Shown: positions 20,692 through 30,322, numbered from the stretch's first letter. The stretch is DNA of 64,000 nt from an uncultured Marinilabiliaceae bacterium (GCA_937920475.1 CALEUX010000009.1:1-64000), one strand, 5' to 3'. Notes: generated from the sequence alone by a model not told the origin. Numbers and translations are program-made.

Positions 20692-20699
20692 TACATTTG
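20692..20699 (+). promoter_or_regulatory. Candidate -7 box upstream of the chemosensory operon
   Basis: TACATTTG fits TAnnTTTG. A TTG lies 16 bases before it, somewhat closer than the usual spacing for a -33 element. Confidence 0.28.
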
Positions 20700-21060
20700 A
20701 AAATCTTTGTTTTAGCTCAAATATTTGCTAATTTGAGTATTATAGATTGGATTAAATTGATTTATGCTGAATATAAAGGCCATTACATAGATTTATTTTG
20801 GTTATAGTATTATTTATTTCCAGATAAAAATATGGCATAAGAGGCCGTGATTCATTATATTGCAGGATACTTAACAAAAAAACAAGTAACAAACAGAAAA
20901 CAAGCCATGGTAATGCGATTAATTATAAAGCCTTACCCTTTATGGCCATAACAAAAAAACTCTAAGCATATGAAACGAGCATGTTTTACCAAGCATAAAC
21001 ACATTAATAATAAAATCATCAACATGCGAGTTCCATCATACCTTTTAAATTAATTATATT

Positions 21061-22773
21061 ATGATGAAAATAAAACTAAACATTGCTCAAAAACTGATTT
21101 ATGGCTTTGGCCTGATTCTGATTGTGGTATTCCTTAACAGTTTATTGACACTGTTTACTGTTAACAGAAGTACAAGCCTTAATAATCGGGTGACAGCCAT
21201 TTATGGGCCTACGGTTCAATCACTGGGCGATTTGGACATGCTTATTACCCAAAGCAAAATGCTTATACGTAACTGGGTATTTATTGATAAACAACCCGGA
21301 ACCCCAGACAAGCTCAGGCTTGTGGAACTCCATAATACTGATTTCACTACTATTAAAAACAGATTGAACGATTTGACAAAAGAGTGGAATAATGAAACCG
21401 ACCAGGAAGCTCTCGGTTTAATCATCCATAAAATTGACTCCCTGTTTACCATGCATAAGTATATTATGGATAACCTCAACTCCTTTGATGCTTACGAAGA
21501 TGCTTTCATTATGTTTGAGGTAGAAGATATGGTAATGGAAGGCGGAACAATCATCACCCTTACCGATGAAATTACTGCCAATATTCTTGACCTTTCAACC
21601 AAATATAACCAAGGCAACAATGTTGCTCTTTCCGATATGAAGAGGGCGTTTTCAAGATTAACATGGGTGGTAATAATTATGGGGCTTATTTTATTAGCTG
21701 CCTCTTTTGCCATCGCCTGGTTGCTTTATTCTTCTATTGTTCATCCGCTTATTAAGGGTGTTGATTTTGCCAAGGCCATTGGAGCCGGCAATTTGAATGC
21801 TAAAGTGGAAGTGAACCAGGATGATGAAATTGGGATTTTAGCCAAAGAGTTGAGTAATATGGCTGAAAACCTGAAAAACACCGTGGTAACCATTAAAGAT
21901 AATGCCTTGAACCTGGTTAATTCAAGCGAGCTGTTAAAAACCAGTTCTCTTCAGTTATCACGCGGATCGGCCGATCAGGCGGCTTCAGCCGAGGAGGTTT
22001 CTACTTCTATTGAGGAAATGGTTGCCAATATTGACCAAAATACCGACAACGCCATTCAAACCGAGAAAATTACGGTCGAAACAGCTAAGGATGTTAACGT
22101 AGCCAACCAATTAAGTTCCGAAGCAGCCAAAGCCATGACAGCCATCTCTGAAAAAATATCCATGATAAGCGATATCGCCTTTCAGACCAATATTCTTGCG
22201 CTTAACGCTGCAGTGGAAGCAGCCAGAGCCGGAGAGCATGGCCGTGGATTTTCTGTTGTAGCCGCCGAGGTTCGCAAATTGGCCGAACGAAGCAAAACTG
22301 CTGCTGATGAAATTGTTACTCTTGTAAATAAAGGGTTAAAAGTTTCTCAGGAAGCAGGCAACAAAACAAAACTGCTTGTTCCCGATATTGAAAAAACAAC
22401 TGTGTTGATTAAGGAGATTGCCGCTGCAAGCATGGAACAAAAAACTGGTGCCGACCAAATTAACCTGGCCATGCAGCAATTAAATATGATTACACAGGAG
22501 AATGCCTCCTCGTCTGACCAGTTAACTCAAAGCTCTGATTTATTATTACGATTGGCGCAAAATCTTCAGGAAGCCGTAAGTTATTTCAGTATTGGCAACG
22601 AAGAGGCTGAAAATAAAAAGCGATCAGCAGAATCGGGTAAAACAGAAACAAAAACGCAGGAGACAAACAAACCAAAAACAGCCAAAAAAACAACCTCTGC
22701 AAAGCAACGTCCGGTTCAGGATCTTTCAAATCTGGAAAAAGAATTTGACATGGATAATTATGAAAAGTTTTAA
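21061..22773 (+). CDS. Methyl-accepting chemotaxis protein with C-terminal pentapeptide
   Basis: The 570-residue receptor has TM1 (about 11-32), an alpha-helical external domain of roughly 165 residues (32-198), TM2 (201-223), HAMP (224-276) and the long cytoplasmic signalling coiled coil. The hairpin tip, which binds CheA and CheW, is conserved ([20 protein letters not shown], about 377-396). After residue 524 comes a flexible Lys/Thr-rich linker of some 40 residues ending in NYEKF, which fits the xYxxF-type tether that recruits CheR in some bacteria. First gene of the operon through CheB. The ligand is unknown. Confidence 0.95.
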   Translation: MMKIKLNIAQKLIYGFGLILIVVFLNSLLTLFTVNRSTSLNNRVTAIYGPTVQSLGDLDMLITQSKMLIRNWVFIDKQPGTPDKLRLVELHNTDFTTIKNRLNDLTKEWNNETDQEALGLIIHKIDSLFTMHKYIMDNLNSFDAYEDAFIMFEVEDMVMEGGTIITLTDEITANILDLSTKYNQGNNVALSDMKRAFSRLTWVVIIMGLILLAASFAIAWLLYSSIVHPLIKGVDFAKAIGAGNLNAKVEVNQDDEIGILAKELSNMAENLKNTVVTIKDNALNLVNSSELLKTSSLQLSRGSADQAASAEEVSTSIEEMVANIDQNTDNAIQTEKITVETAKDVNVANQLSSEAAKAMTAISEKISMISDIAFQTNILALNAAVEAARAGEHGRGFSVVAAEVRKLAERSKTAADEIVTLVNKGLKVSQEAGNKTKLLVPDIEKTTVLIKEIAAASMEQKTGADQINLAMQQLNMITQENASSSDQLTQSSDLLLRLAQNLQEAVSYFSIGNEEAENKKRSAESGKTETKTQETNKPKTAKKTTSAKQRPVQDLSNLEKEFDMDNYEKF

Positions 22774-22806
22774 CGCTTTTTCGTAACCTTTTTAATGCTA
22801 AAATGT

Positions 22807-23124
22807 ATGACTGAAAACTTTAACATCAATTTTAAAGAAAATAAAGATCAATTAGATATGGTTTTTAGCGGTCAGTTAACAATAAATTCGATTGGTAAAA
22901 TTACTGAAAGCGTTAAGTCGCATTTGAAGAATCCATCAGTTGTTAACATTCAGGTTAAAGACGCTGATAACATTGATCTGACTTTTATTCAACTATTACA
23001 GGCAATTAAAAACAGCGGAAAGAAAAAAGGTTTCGACGTAAATGTCTCCTTTTCGGTGTCGGACGATATTAAAGCCCTGCTTAAAAATGCAGGATTTACA
23101 AACTATGTAAACGATAAAAACTAA
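22807..23124 (+). CDS. STAS-domain protein of the chemosensory operon
   Basis: 105 residues from the ATG at 22807; an in-frame ATG at 22795 would add four. The fold pattern beta-alpha with IQVKDADNIDLTFIQLLQAI matches STAS domains, in which the D-S-S-G loop of anti-sigma antagonists carries the regulatory Ser. Here the loop reads D-L-T, so the standard phospho-Ser is not kept. STAS proteins also sit in proteobacterial chemosensory operons with CheY and CheA. Its likely role is as a small partner or adaptor protein; the target is unknown. Confidence 0.75.
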   Translation: MTENFNINFKENKDQLDMVFSGQLTINSIGKITESVKSHLKNPSVVNIQVKDADNIDLTFIQLLQAIKNSGKKKGFDVNVSFSVSDDIKALLKNAGFTNYVNDKN

Positions 23125-23138
23125 AACTCTATATCACT

Positions 23139-23504
23139 ATGGCTAAAACCGTTTTAATTGTTGATGACTCCGAAAGTATCCGCGAAGTCGTAAATTTTAC
23201 TCTGCAAAATGAAGGGTATGACGTTCTGGTGGGCATAGATGGAGAAGACGCACTCAAATTTTTGGATGGTCGCCACATCGACATTATTATCACCGACTTG
23301 CACATGCCTAATTTAGATGGGTTGGGTCTTATCAGAAAGGTTCGGGAAATGGATAACTACAAACATATTCCCATTCTGTTTCTGACCACTGAATCGCAGG
23401 CAGCGAAAAAAATGGAAGCCAAAGAAGCCGGCGCCACCGGTTGGATTATAAAACCATTTGTACCTGCTAAACTTTTATCAGCTATTTCAAGGGTTATTAG
23501 ATAA
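23139..23504 (+). CDS. cheY: CheY-like single-domain response regulator
   Basis: A 121-residue receiver domain with the acidic pair D9/D10, phospho-acceptor D53 (IITDLHMPNLDG), Thr83/Thr84 and the conserved Lys105 in IKPF. It has no output domain. It lies 14 bases after the STAS gene and 8 before the Hpt gene, so it should take phosphate from the downstream CheA, or from the small Hpt protein. Whether it controls gliding, pili or another output cannot be read from here. Confidence 0.95.
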   Translation: MAKTVLIVDDSESIREVVNFTLQNEGYDVLVGIDGEDALKFLDGRHIDIIITDLHMPNLDGLGLIRKVREMDNYKHIPILFLTTESQAAKKMEAKEAGATGWIIKPFVPAKLLSAISRVIR

Positions 23505-23512
23505 TTAAAGCT

Positions 23513-23851
23513 ATGCTTGAAAAAATTAAAAAGCAATTCTACAAAGATACCATTAAAGAGTTGCTCTTAATAAATGCTAAATTATCTGAAGAATCAATAC
23601 ATCCCAACGAAAGCATTTCGCTGGTAAATCGTATTTTTTCAATTACCCATCAAATTAGCGGAACAGGACCGATGCTTGGTTTTAACAACACATCAAAGAT
23701 TTCAAAGAAAGTTGAAAAAACCTTTTATGAAATAAGAGTAGGCGAAAAAGAACTTACTGCACCCATTATTATGCAAACCAGGCGCGCCCTGGAATCCATA
23801 ATTGACTCCATGAATCTGGAGTTTAACAGCAGTATGGTTATTTCAAAGTAA
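23513..23851 (+). CDS. Stand-alone Hpt-domain protein resembling CheA P1
   Basis: 112 residues forming a four-helix Hpt-like bundle. His46 lies in THQISGTGPMLGF, which matches the CheA P1 box HSLKGGGAMFGF encoded by the next gene at many positions, but the usual Lys three residues after His is Ser. It may be a duplicated P1 domain that passes phosphate between CheA and CheY or competes with P1. It is small, soluble and without any other domain, and lies eight bases after cheY. Confidence 0.8.
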   Translation: MLEKIKKQFYKDTIKELLLINAKLSEESIHPNESISLVNRIFSITHQISGTGPMLGFNNTSKISKKVEKTFYEIRVGEKELTAPIIMQTRRALESIIDSMNLEFNSSMVISK

Positions 23852-23894
23852 GTGTTTCCTGTTGAATTAATAATGCTAAAAAGCTTTACATCTC

Positions 23895-25946
23895 ATGATA
23901 GATAAGTTTAGAGCGAAGTTTGTTGAAGAGTCCTCGGATAATATCCACGATCTGGAAGAAGCGCTCCTCCTTCTGGAAAAGGACATGAGAAATAAAGAAC
24001 TTATTGAACGCATTTTCAGGGCCATGCACTCCCTGAAAGGCGGCGGAGCTATGTTTGGCTTTAACCATTTGAGTGAATTTACCCACCATCTCGAAACCAT
24101 TTTCGATTATGTTCGTGGCGGAAAGCTTCAGGTGAGCACGGAACTTATTTCACTTACATTCTCTGCTATTGATCAAATAAACTTCCTCCTTAAAACCGGA
24201 GACCTTACCCGTGAAGAAGATTTAACCGAGCAAAAAGCGTTTATCAAAAAACTGCAATCATTTTTATCAGGATCCGAATCTTCCTCGCAACCGGAAGAAA
24301 AAAAAGAATCTCTTTCAGATGTTTCTTCTGGTCCAGAAACCAATGAGAAAACATTTCTGATAAGCTTTCTTCCACATGAAGACCTGTTGAAGAACGGTAC
24401 CAACCCGTTTTATCTGCTCGATGACCTTCATGCTATGGGCAATGCTATTACTCTTGCGTTTGCTCATAAAACACCTTCGCTTGATTTGTTCGAAGTCTCT
24501 ACCAATTATTGTTTTTGGCAGGTAATTTTAAGCTCTGCAGATTCGATTAACGAAATCAGAGATGTGTTTATTTTTGTTGAAGATGAGTGCGAACTTCATA
24601 TTGACCAGGTTTCTGAAACTTCAATTGTTAACCGACCCGAAGTAAATGCCCTGATTGAAAAAGCTTTGCAAACAAACACCCAACTATCTGTCGACGATTT
24701 TAAGCAAAGTGAATGGACCCGAACCGAGGAACAAAAAGACACCGATGATAAAAAGAAAGCCTTTTTAAAAGAACATAAAATAGCCAGTATCAGGGTTGCT
24801 TCGCATAAGATTGACGAGTTGGTAACTCTGGTAAGCGAAATGGTTACCATTCAAGCACAGTTGTCGTTATATGCCGAAAATAGTGGAGAGCCCACCATAA
24901 TGGCACTTACCGAAAATATACAGAAACTTACCCGTCAGTTGCGCGATAACGCTTTTGACGTAAGCCTGATACCTTTACAAAGCGAATTAATGCGATTTCA
25001 AAGGTTGGTACGCGACCTGTCGAAAGAACAGAAAAAGGATATTGATTTTATAATTGAAGGCGGTGATTTGGAGTTGGATAAAAACATTGTAGAGCATTTA
25101 ACCGATCCTCTGCTTCATATTTTGCGAAATTCCATCGACCATGGAATTGAACTACCACAAGAACGAATTGCAGCCGGCAAATCGCCCAAGGGAACTATTA
25201 TTTTTAAAGCCTATCACTCCGGAGCAAACGTAATTATTGAAATTACCGACGACGGAAAAGGGATTGACCCTGAATTTATTAAACAAAAAGCCATTAGTAA
25301 AGGAATTATTGAGCAGGGAGCCACCCTTGATAAAAAGGAAATTTTTGACCTGCTCTTCATTAGTGGATTTTCAACCCGCGAATCTGTATCAGACTTGTCA
25401 GGCCGAGGCGTTGGTATGGATGTGGTAAGAAGAAAGATTGCAAACATAAGGGGCGAAGTTTCGTTGGAATCAGAAACCGGCAAAGGAACCATTATTTCAA
25501 TTCGTCTGCCACTTACACTTTCGATTATTGATGGATTATTGGTTAAGGTTGCCAATAATCAATATGTAATTCCTATTTCGGCCATAGAACAAATTTTCGC
25601 TTTTGATCAATCACAAATGAAAAATACATTCAACAATGTGGTTGTTATCAACAACGAACAAATACCATATATTATTCTGCGCGACCTTTTTAACGAACCT
25701 AAACACGACGATGATAAATTCCAGATGGTTTTGATTCGTAGCGAGGAGAAAAAACTAGGAATCATCGTAGATGCTGTAATTGGTGAATACCAAACAGTTG
25801 TAAAACCTATGGGCCGGTATCTGAAAAAGCAGGAAATTATTTCGGGAGCTTCAATTATGGGCGATGGAACAATTTCCTTGGTAATTGATACCTCACGATT
25901 ATTCCAATCAAGGAGAAGCAGAAAAGTAACCCATGTTGAAAACTAA
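23895..25946 (+). CDS. cheA: Chemotaxis histidine kinase CheA
   Basis: The 683 residues follow the standard order: P1 Hpt domain with phospho-His45 (1-105), a P2-like docking domain (about 152-245), P3 dimerisation helices (297-365), P4 ATPase (about 370-540) with LHILRNSIDHG, TDDGKGIDP and GRGVGMDVV, and P5 CheW-like domain (545-675) beginning at IDGLLVKV. It forms the core array with the MCP and the two CheW proteins and phosphorylates CheY and CheB. All catalytic boxes look intact. Confidence 0.97.
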   Translation: MIDKFRAKFVEESSDNIHDLEEALLLLEKDMRNKELIERIFRAMHSLKGGGAMFGFNHLSEFTHHLETIFDYVRGGKLQVSTELISLTFSAIDQINFLLKTGDLTREEDLTEQKAFIKKLQSFLSGSESSSQPEEKKESLSDVSSGPETNEKTFLISFLPHEDLLKNGTNPFYLLDDLHAMGNAITLAFAHKTPSLDLFEVSTNYCFWQVILSSADSINEIRDVFIFVEDECELHIDQVSETSIVNRPEVNALIEKALQTNTQLSVDDFKQSEWTRTEEQKDTDDKKKAFLKEHKIASIRVASHKIDELVTLVSEMVTIQAQLSLYAENSGEPTIMALTENIQKLTRQLRDNAFDVSLIPLQSELMRFQRLVRDLSKEQKKDIDFIIEGGDLELDKNIVEHLTDPLLHILRNSIDHGIELPQERIAAGKSPKGTIIFKAYHSGANVIIEITDDGKGIDPEFIKQKAISKGIIEQGATLDKKEIFDLLFISGFSTRESVSDLSGRGVGMDVVRRKIANIRGEVSLESETGKGTIISIRLPLTLSIIDGLLVKVANNQYVIPISAIEQIFAFDQSQMKNTFNNVVVINNEQIPYIILRDLFNEPKHDDDKFQMVLIRSEEKKLGIIVDAVIGEYQTVVKPMGRYLKKQEIISGASIMGDGTISLVIDTSRLFQSRRSRKVTHVEN

Positions 25947-25971
25947 AAGCGCCATCTGAATATAAGACTTT

Positions 25972-26424
25972 ATGGAAAAAGCAAATAAAACCATATTATC
26001 ATTTCAAATCAACCAGAACGAGTTTGCTGTTGATGCGCTTCAGGTTGTTCATATTCTCGAAGTTCCGCCGCTCATTACCAGTGTGCCCAATACATCTGCT
26101 TTTATGAAGGGCGTTATCAACCTGCATGGAAATATTGTTCCCGTGGTTGATATGAGATTAATTATGGAAGAAGAGATTGGAGTTACCAATGCCGATAATG
26201 CCATTATCGTTATTAACCCTGTTGATGCCCAGGATGCCCGTTTTGGCATTATGGTGGATATGGTAAAAGAAGTTTTAGAGATAGATACTGCCAACCTGAA
26301 AGAAACCATTCTGGAAGGGAAAAAAGGATTGATTGAATCATATGAAGGCACCTTATTGTACAATGATACCTTCATTCATATAATTGACATCAATCATTTG
26401 GCCGAAATAATTGAAAACCATTAG
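25972..26424 (+). CDS. cheW: CheW coupling protein, first copy
   Basis: A 150-residue CheW domain: ILSFQINQNEFAVDALQVVHILE begins the first beta-barrel, and PNTSAFMKGVINLHGNIVPVVDMR is the conserved middle segment. The second half has IMVDMVKEVLEI. It links CheA P5 to the receptor tip. Start is the ATG 25 bases after cheA; the second CheW copy follows after 15 bases. Confidence 0.95.
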   Translation: MEKANKTILSFQINQNEFAVDALQVVHILEVPPLITSVPNTSAFMKGVINLHGNIVPVVDMRLIMEEEIGVTNADNAIIVINPVDAQDARFGIMVDMVKEVLEIDTANLKETILEGKKGLIESYEGTLLYNDTFIHIIDINHLAEIIENH

Positions 26425-26439
26425 GATAACCAAAACAAT

Positions 26440-26928
26440 ATGGCTTCTGTACTGAATTCATACCTCACGTTCAAAATCGGAGAAGAAGTTTTTGGCGTAA
26501 ACGTGGCAAAAGTAATGGAGATTCGTGAGTATCAGGCTCCAAAACCTCTGCCACAACCACTGCCATTTGTCTCCGGTGTAATTGAATACCGTGACGAGAT
26601 TATTCCATTAATTGATACCGGTATCAAGTTTGGAATGTCTCCTATCACTATACAATCCGGCACCTGCATCGTTATCCTGCAGTTAATCAGCGATACGCTT
26701 GGAAAAACCTATAGAGTTGGTATTTTGGTTGATACCGTTGCCGATGTTTTGGAGTGTGACGATACAAACATGAAAAACATCAACGACGATTATAAGCCCC
26801 ATTATATCTATTCTACCTGCCAAACCGACAACCATTTGGTTTTTATTCTGAATGCCGATGTCGTTTTCAGTCAGAAAGAAATTATTGGGATGCTCGATAT
26901 GGTCAATAAATTAAAAAAACAGGCCTGA
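26440..26928 (+). CDS. CheW coupling protein, second copy
   Basis: A 162-residue CheW paralogue. FKIGEEVFGVNVAKVMEIREY and PFVSGVIEYRDEIIPLIDT are the family landmarks. It differs clearly from the first copy (longer, two extra residues around the central turn, MKNINDDYKPHYIYS tail), so the pair is not a recent duplication. Two CheW types could build mixed arrays or bind different receptors. The next gene, cheR, starts three bases after its stop. Confidence 0.93.
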   Translation: MASVLNSYLTFKIGEEVFGVNVAKVMEIREYQAPKPLPQPLPFVSGVIEYRDEIIPLIDTGIKFGMSPITIQSGTCIVILQLISDTLGKTYRVGILVDTVADVLECDDTNMKNINDDYKPHYIYSTCQTDNHLVFILNADVVFSQKEIIGMLDMVNKLKKQA

Positions 26929-26931
26929 TAA

Positions 26932-27801
26932 ATGGAGAAAACCGTAAATACATCGGGAAGCTTCGATTGCTTTAAAGCGGAACTTTCGGAAAGTGATTTC
27001 CAGGTTTTCAGCCGGTTTATTTATTCCGAATACGGAATTAAAATGCCGCCAATTAAGCGAATTATGCTTCAAGGCAGGCTGTTGAAAAGAATCAGAGAGC
27101 TCAACATGGGCTCTTATTCTGAATACAAAGAATACTTTTTCAGTAAAGAAGGTCAGGATAAAGAATTACTACAGTTTTTAAACGTAGTAACCACCAATAA
27201 AACAGATTTTTTCAGGGAACCGGTTCATTTTAATTTTTTAAACGATACGGTACTTCCTGCTTTCAGAAGCCAAAGCACAAACGGCCAACCGTTTAAGGTT
27301 TGGAGTGCCGGTTGCTCAAGCGGCGAAGAACCATATACCATATCAGTGGTTCTTAACGAATTTGAACGACTCAATCCTAACTTTAAGTTTGATATTCTTG
27401 GTTCTGACATTTCAACCCAAATGCTTGAAAAAGCGGCCAAAGGCGTTTACCAGGCTAACAAGCTTGTTACAGTACCGATGGAACTGAAGAAACGATATTT
27501 TCTAAAAAGCAAGGATCCCCATAACCAAACAGTAAGGGTGCACCCGCTTTTGCAAAAAAACATTCGGTTAACCTATCTTAATTTGATGGATAACCTATAT
27601 TCAATAAAAGAAACATTCGATGTGGTTTTCTGTCGTAATGTGTTAATCTATTTCGACAGACAAACACAAGAACGGGTGATTAACAAGCTTTGTTTGCAAC
27701 TTAAACCGGGAGGTTATTTTTTCATCGGACATTCCGAGTCGCTGTCAGGCATGAATGTACCTCTTGAACACATAAAACCAACCATATTTAAAAAACTGTA
27801 A
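26932..27801 (+). CDS. cheR: Chemoreceptor methyltransferase CheR
   Basis: 289 residues. The N-terminal helical domain ends in TTNKTDFFREP, then the SAM-binding site VWSAGCSSGEEPY, DISTQMLEKAAKGVY and the catalytic-domain strand VVFCRNVLIYF. The beta-subdomain loop (KSKDPHNQTVRV) is as long as the one in pentapeptide-binding Salmonella CheR but lacks its glycines. It adds methyl groups to receptor glutamates. This is the CheR expected to work on the operon's own MCP. Confidence 0.96.
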   Translation: MEKTVNTSGSFDCFKAELSESDFQVFSRFIYSEYGIKMPPIKRIMLQGRLLKRIRELNMGSYSEYKEYFFSKEGQDKELLQFLNVVTTNKTDFFREPVHFNFLNDTVLPAFRSQSTNGQPFKVWSAGCSSGEEPYTISVVLNEFERLNPNFKFDILGSDISTQMLEKAAKGVYQANKLVTVPMELKKRYFLKSKDPHNQTVRVHPLLQKNIRLTYLNLMDNLYSIKETFDVVFCRNVLIYFDRQTQERVINKLCLQLKPGGYFFIGHSESLSGMNVPLEHIKPTIFKKL

Positions 27802-27836
27802 GTATAACAATCAAGACGAAATAACACAGCAAAACT

Positions 27837-28736
27837 ATGACGAACATTTCTGACAAACAGCTTTTGAAGGAGTTAAAAACCAAACTCGAAGAGCGTAAGA
27901 AATATGAGGAAGAGATTAGCCTGCTATCACAGGAGCTTCAAACCGTTACTCAACGTTTTAAAGAATCGGAAGCATTAAAAAGCCACTTTATTTCAAATAT
28001 ATCCAATGAAATAGTAAACCCGTTTACTTCCATTCTTGGTTTATCCAAGTCCATCCTTTCTGTTGAGAAAAACGACTGGAAAAAAGTGGTAAGCATGGTT
28101 GCATTAATTCATAGCGAAGCTTTTAATCTCGATTTTCAGCTAAAAAACATTTTTGTGGCCGCAAAAATTGAAGCTGGCGAAGTGGTACCAAACATTGCGA
28201 AGGTTAACGTTCGCAACATTGTACAAACAATGATTGAATCATTTGGCCTTGTGGCACGCAAAATGGCCATCGACATCGAGTTTCAATTCAACATTGAATA
28301 CGGATTTGGCAAAAACTTCTATTTTAAAACCGATAGCGAAAAATTAAAGCTTATCCTGAGCAACCTCATGAATAATGCTTTAAAATACAGCTATAAGGAT
28401 AGCAAAGTTATTATTACTGTTTGGGTAGATGAAGATATTCTAAACATTTCGGTACAAGACTTTGGCACAGGTATTTCTGAAAAAAATCAAAAAGTTATCT
28501 TCGAACGCTTCAAGCGACTGGATTCAGGCATTAACTCGATTAACCGTGGACACGGTCTTGGGCTATCCATAACAAAAGCCTTACTGGATGTTATGGGCGG
28601 TACCATTGAAATCGAAAGTAAAAAAGGAGAAGGATCAACCTTCTATGTCAGAATTCCGGAAGCAAAAAATATTGTTGAAGGGTTCAGTGGTGAAGGAAAT
28701 GATATTTTCTTCGATGGAGATGATGAGATTTTTTAA
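27837..28736 (+). CDS. Histidine-kinase-like protein lacking the phospho-His
   Basis: 299 residues, no membrane span or sensor domain. A coiled coil (about 1-45) leads into a DHp-like helix that reads FISNISNEIVNPF (51-63): the normally invariant His of the S-H-E box is Asn57. The ATPase half keeps its boxes: LSNLMNNALKYS (N box), VQDFGTGIS (G1), FERFKRL (F) and GHGLGLSITKAL (G2). It may bind ATP but should not autophosphorylate at the standard site. It could serve as a scaffold, an allosteric partner of CheA, or a phosphatase. Confidence 0.9.
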   Translation: MTNISDKQLLKELKTKLEERKKYEEEISLLSQELQTVTQRFKESEALKSHFISNISNEIVNPFTSILGLSKSILSVEKNDWKKVVSMVALIHSEAFNLDFQLKNIFVAAKIEAGEVVPNIAKVNVRNIVQTMIESFGLVARKMAIDIEFQFNIEYGFGKNFYFKTDSEKLKLILSNLMNNALKYSYKDSKVIITVWVDEDILNISVQDFGTGISEKNQKVIFERFKRLDSGINSINRGHGLGLSITKALLDVMGGTIEIESKKGEGSTFYVRIPEAKNIVEGFSGEGNDIFFDGDDEIF

Positions 28737-28747
28737 GAAAGCATTAG

Positions 28748-29218
28748 ATGGACCAATATTTACAACATTTTTTGTATCCTTCTACGCTGTTTGCCAGTAA
28801 AGAACCTTACATGGTTAAAACCATTCTTGGTTCATGCGTGGCAATATGTCTGTACGATCCGGTACTGAAAGTTGGAGGCATTAATCATTATATGCTGCCC
28901 AACTGGAACGGGAACGATCTGGCATCGCCAAAGTACGGAAATATTGCCATCGAAAAGCTGATTGAACGAATGGTGTTTTATGGATGTAAAAAAGAAAACC
29001 TTCAGGCGAAAATTTTTGGCGGTGGCGACCTTATTGCTGCCGACAGAAGTGCCATGATGATAGGAGAGCGCAATATTCGGGTAGCCCGGTTAATACTGGA
29101 AGAAAAAAACATTCCCGTAATCGCCTCAAGTACCGGAGGACGAAAAGGTCGGAAAATATTGTTTTTCACCGATACTGGTGAGGTTCGGCATAAATTTCTG
29201 GATAAAAAGGAGTATTAG
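28748..29218 (+). CDS. cheD: Chemoreceptor glutamine deamidase CheD
   Basis: 156 residues with the catalytic Cys30 in ILGSCVAICLYD and His47 in GGINHYML, 17 apart as in Thermotoga CheD, plus the KIFGGGDL segment. CheD turns receptor glutamines into glutamates so that they can be methylated, and in some systems it binds CheC. No cheC is seen in the window. It lies 11 bases after the kinase-like gene. Confidence 0.95.
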   Translation: MDQYLQHFLYPSTLFASKEPYMVKTILGSCVAICLYDPVLKVGGINHYMLPNWNGNDLASPKYGNIAIEKLIERMVFYGCKKENLQAKIFGGGDLIAADRSAMMIGERNIRVARLILEEKNIPVIASSTGGRKGRKILFFTDTGEVRHKFLDKKEY

Positions 29219-29242
29219 ATACCTGGCAAGTCCAACACAGCT

Positions 29243-30322
29243 ATGGAGAAAAAAATCAGGGTATTAGTTGTTGATGATTCGGCAGTGGTTAGGCAGAGCC
29301 TCACCTCAATTCTGGAGTCTGACCCCCAGATTGAAGTTATGGGTACTGCCGCCGATCCGCTTATTGCCGTGAAAAAAATAATGAAGGAAGTCCCTGATGT
29401 AATTACCCTTGATATTGAAATGCCGCGAATGGATGGACTTACCTTCCTTCGTAAAATAATGTCGCAACACCCTATTCCCGTTGTCGTTATTTCGTCGTTA
29501 ACCAGCCAGGGAACCGAAGTTGCCATGAAGGCTCTTGAATATGGCGCTTCCGAAATTATTGGGAAGCCGGCCATGAATGCTGCACAGTTTTTTAACGAAT
29601 CTAAAATTATGCTGTGCGATGCTGTTAAAGCAGCCTCGCAGGCTAAACTGTCTCGTCTGAAGATTATTTCCACACCTACGGTTGAGTTGGTTAAACCCAA
29701 ATATTCGGCCGACATAATTCTTGAGAAAGCCTCACTAAAAAGCAGGATCGTTGATACTGAAAAAATAATTGTTTTGGGGGCTTCCACCGGCGGCACCGAA
29801 GCCATTCGTCTGTTATTACGTAATTTGCCTTCACGTATGCCTGGGATTGCCATTGTACAGCATATGCCCGAAGGGTTTACCAAATCATTTGCCAACAGCC
29901 TTAATGCCAATTCAGAGCTGGAAGTAAAAGAAGCCGAAGATGGCGACCGGCTTTATCAGGGCCGCGTGCTCATTGCTCCCGGAAACCATCACATGTTGCT
30001 TAAAAGAAACGGCAAAGAATACTCCGTAGAAGTAAAAGAGGGACCACTGGTTAACCGGCATCGCCCGTCGGTTGATGTGCTTTTCCGCTCGGCAGCCAGG
30101 TATGCGGGCCAAAATGCCACCGGAATTATACTCACAGGAATGGGAGCCGATGGAGCCAAAGGGTTATTGGAACTAAAAGACGCTGGCGCCAATACCATTG
30201 CCCAGGACCAACAGACTTCCGTTGTTTTTGGTATGCCCAAAGAGGCGATTAAATTAGGTGCAGCTGATGAAATTCTTGGTATAGATGCCATTGCTCCATT
30301 CCTGATTAAAAAATTTCACTAA
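29243..30322 (+). CDS. cheB: Chemotaxis methylesterase CheB
   Basis: 359 residues. A receiver domain with phospho-Asp57 ([12 protein letters not shown]) is followed by a linker and the esterase domain with the Ser nucleophile in [10 protein letters not shown], His in [12 protein letters not shown] and Asp in [11 protein letters not shown]. It removes receptor methyl groups when phosphorylated by CheA. Last gene of the first operon; about 500 bases with a repeat separate it from the second operon. Confidence 0.97.
   Translation: MEKKIRVLVVDDSAVVRQSLTSILESDPQIEVMGTAADPLIAVKKIMKEVPDVITLDIEMPRMDGLTFLRKIMSQHPIPVVVISSLTSQGTEVAMKALEYGASEIIGKPAMNAAQFFNESKIMLCDAVKAASQAKLSRLKIISTPTVELVKPKYSADIILEKASLKSRIVDTEKIIVLGASTGGTEAIRLLLRNLPSRMPGIAIVQHMPEGFTKSFANSLNANSELEVKEAEDGDRLYQGRVLIAPGNHHMLLKRNGKEYSVEVKEGPLVNRHRPSVDVLFRSAARYAGQNATGIILTGMGADGAKGLLELKDAGANTIAQDQQTSVVFGMPKEAIKLGAADEILGIDAIAPFLIKKFH

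Larger units (their letters stand above)
20490..21060. other. Long leader region upstream of the chemosensory operon
   Basis: 571 bases with the hairpin at 20526 and a candidate -7 box at 20692. From that box the MCP leader would be about 360 bases, unusually long, so post-transcriptional control or a closer promoter is possible. A 27-codon frame at 20970-21053 lies just before the operon but shows nothing that marks it as a gene. Confidence 0.5.

Noticed and set aside
20970-21053. A 27-codon frame just before the chemoreceptor gene
   Set aside because: Too short, no recognisable motif, and no ribosome-binding or conservation signal; reported only as content of the gap.
29215-29910. A 231-codon open frame on the minus strand
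   Set aside because: It lies wholly opposite cheB, whose motifs are complete, and its translation shows only low-complexity serine/isoleucine sequence as expected from a shadow frame.
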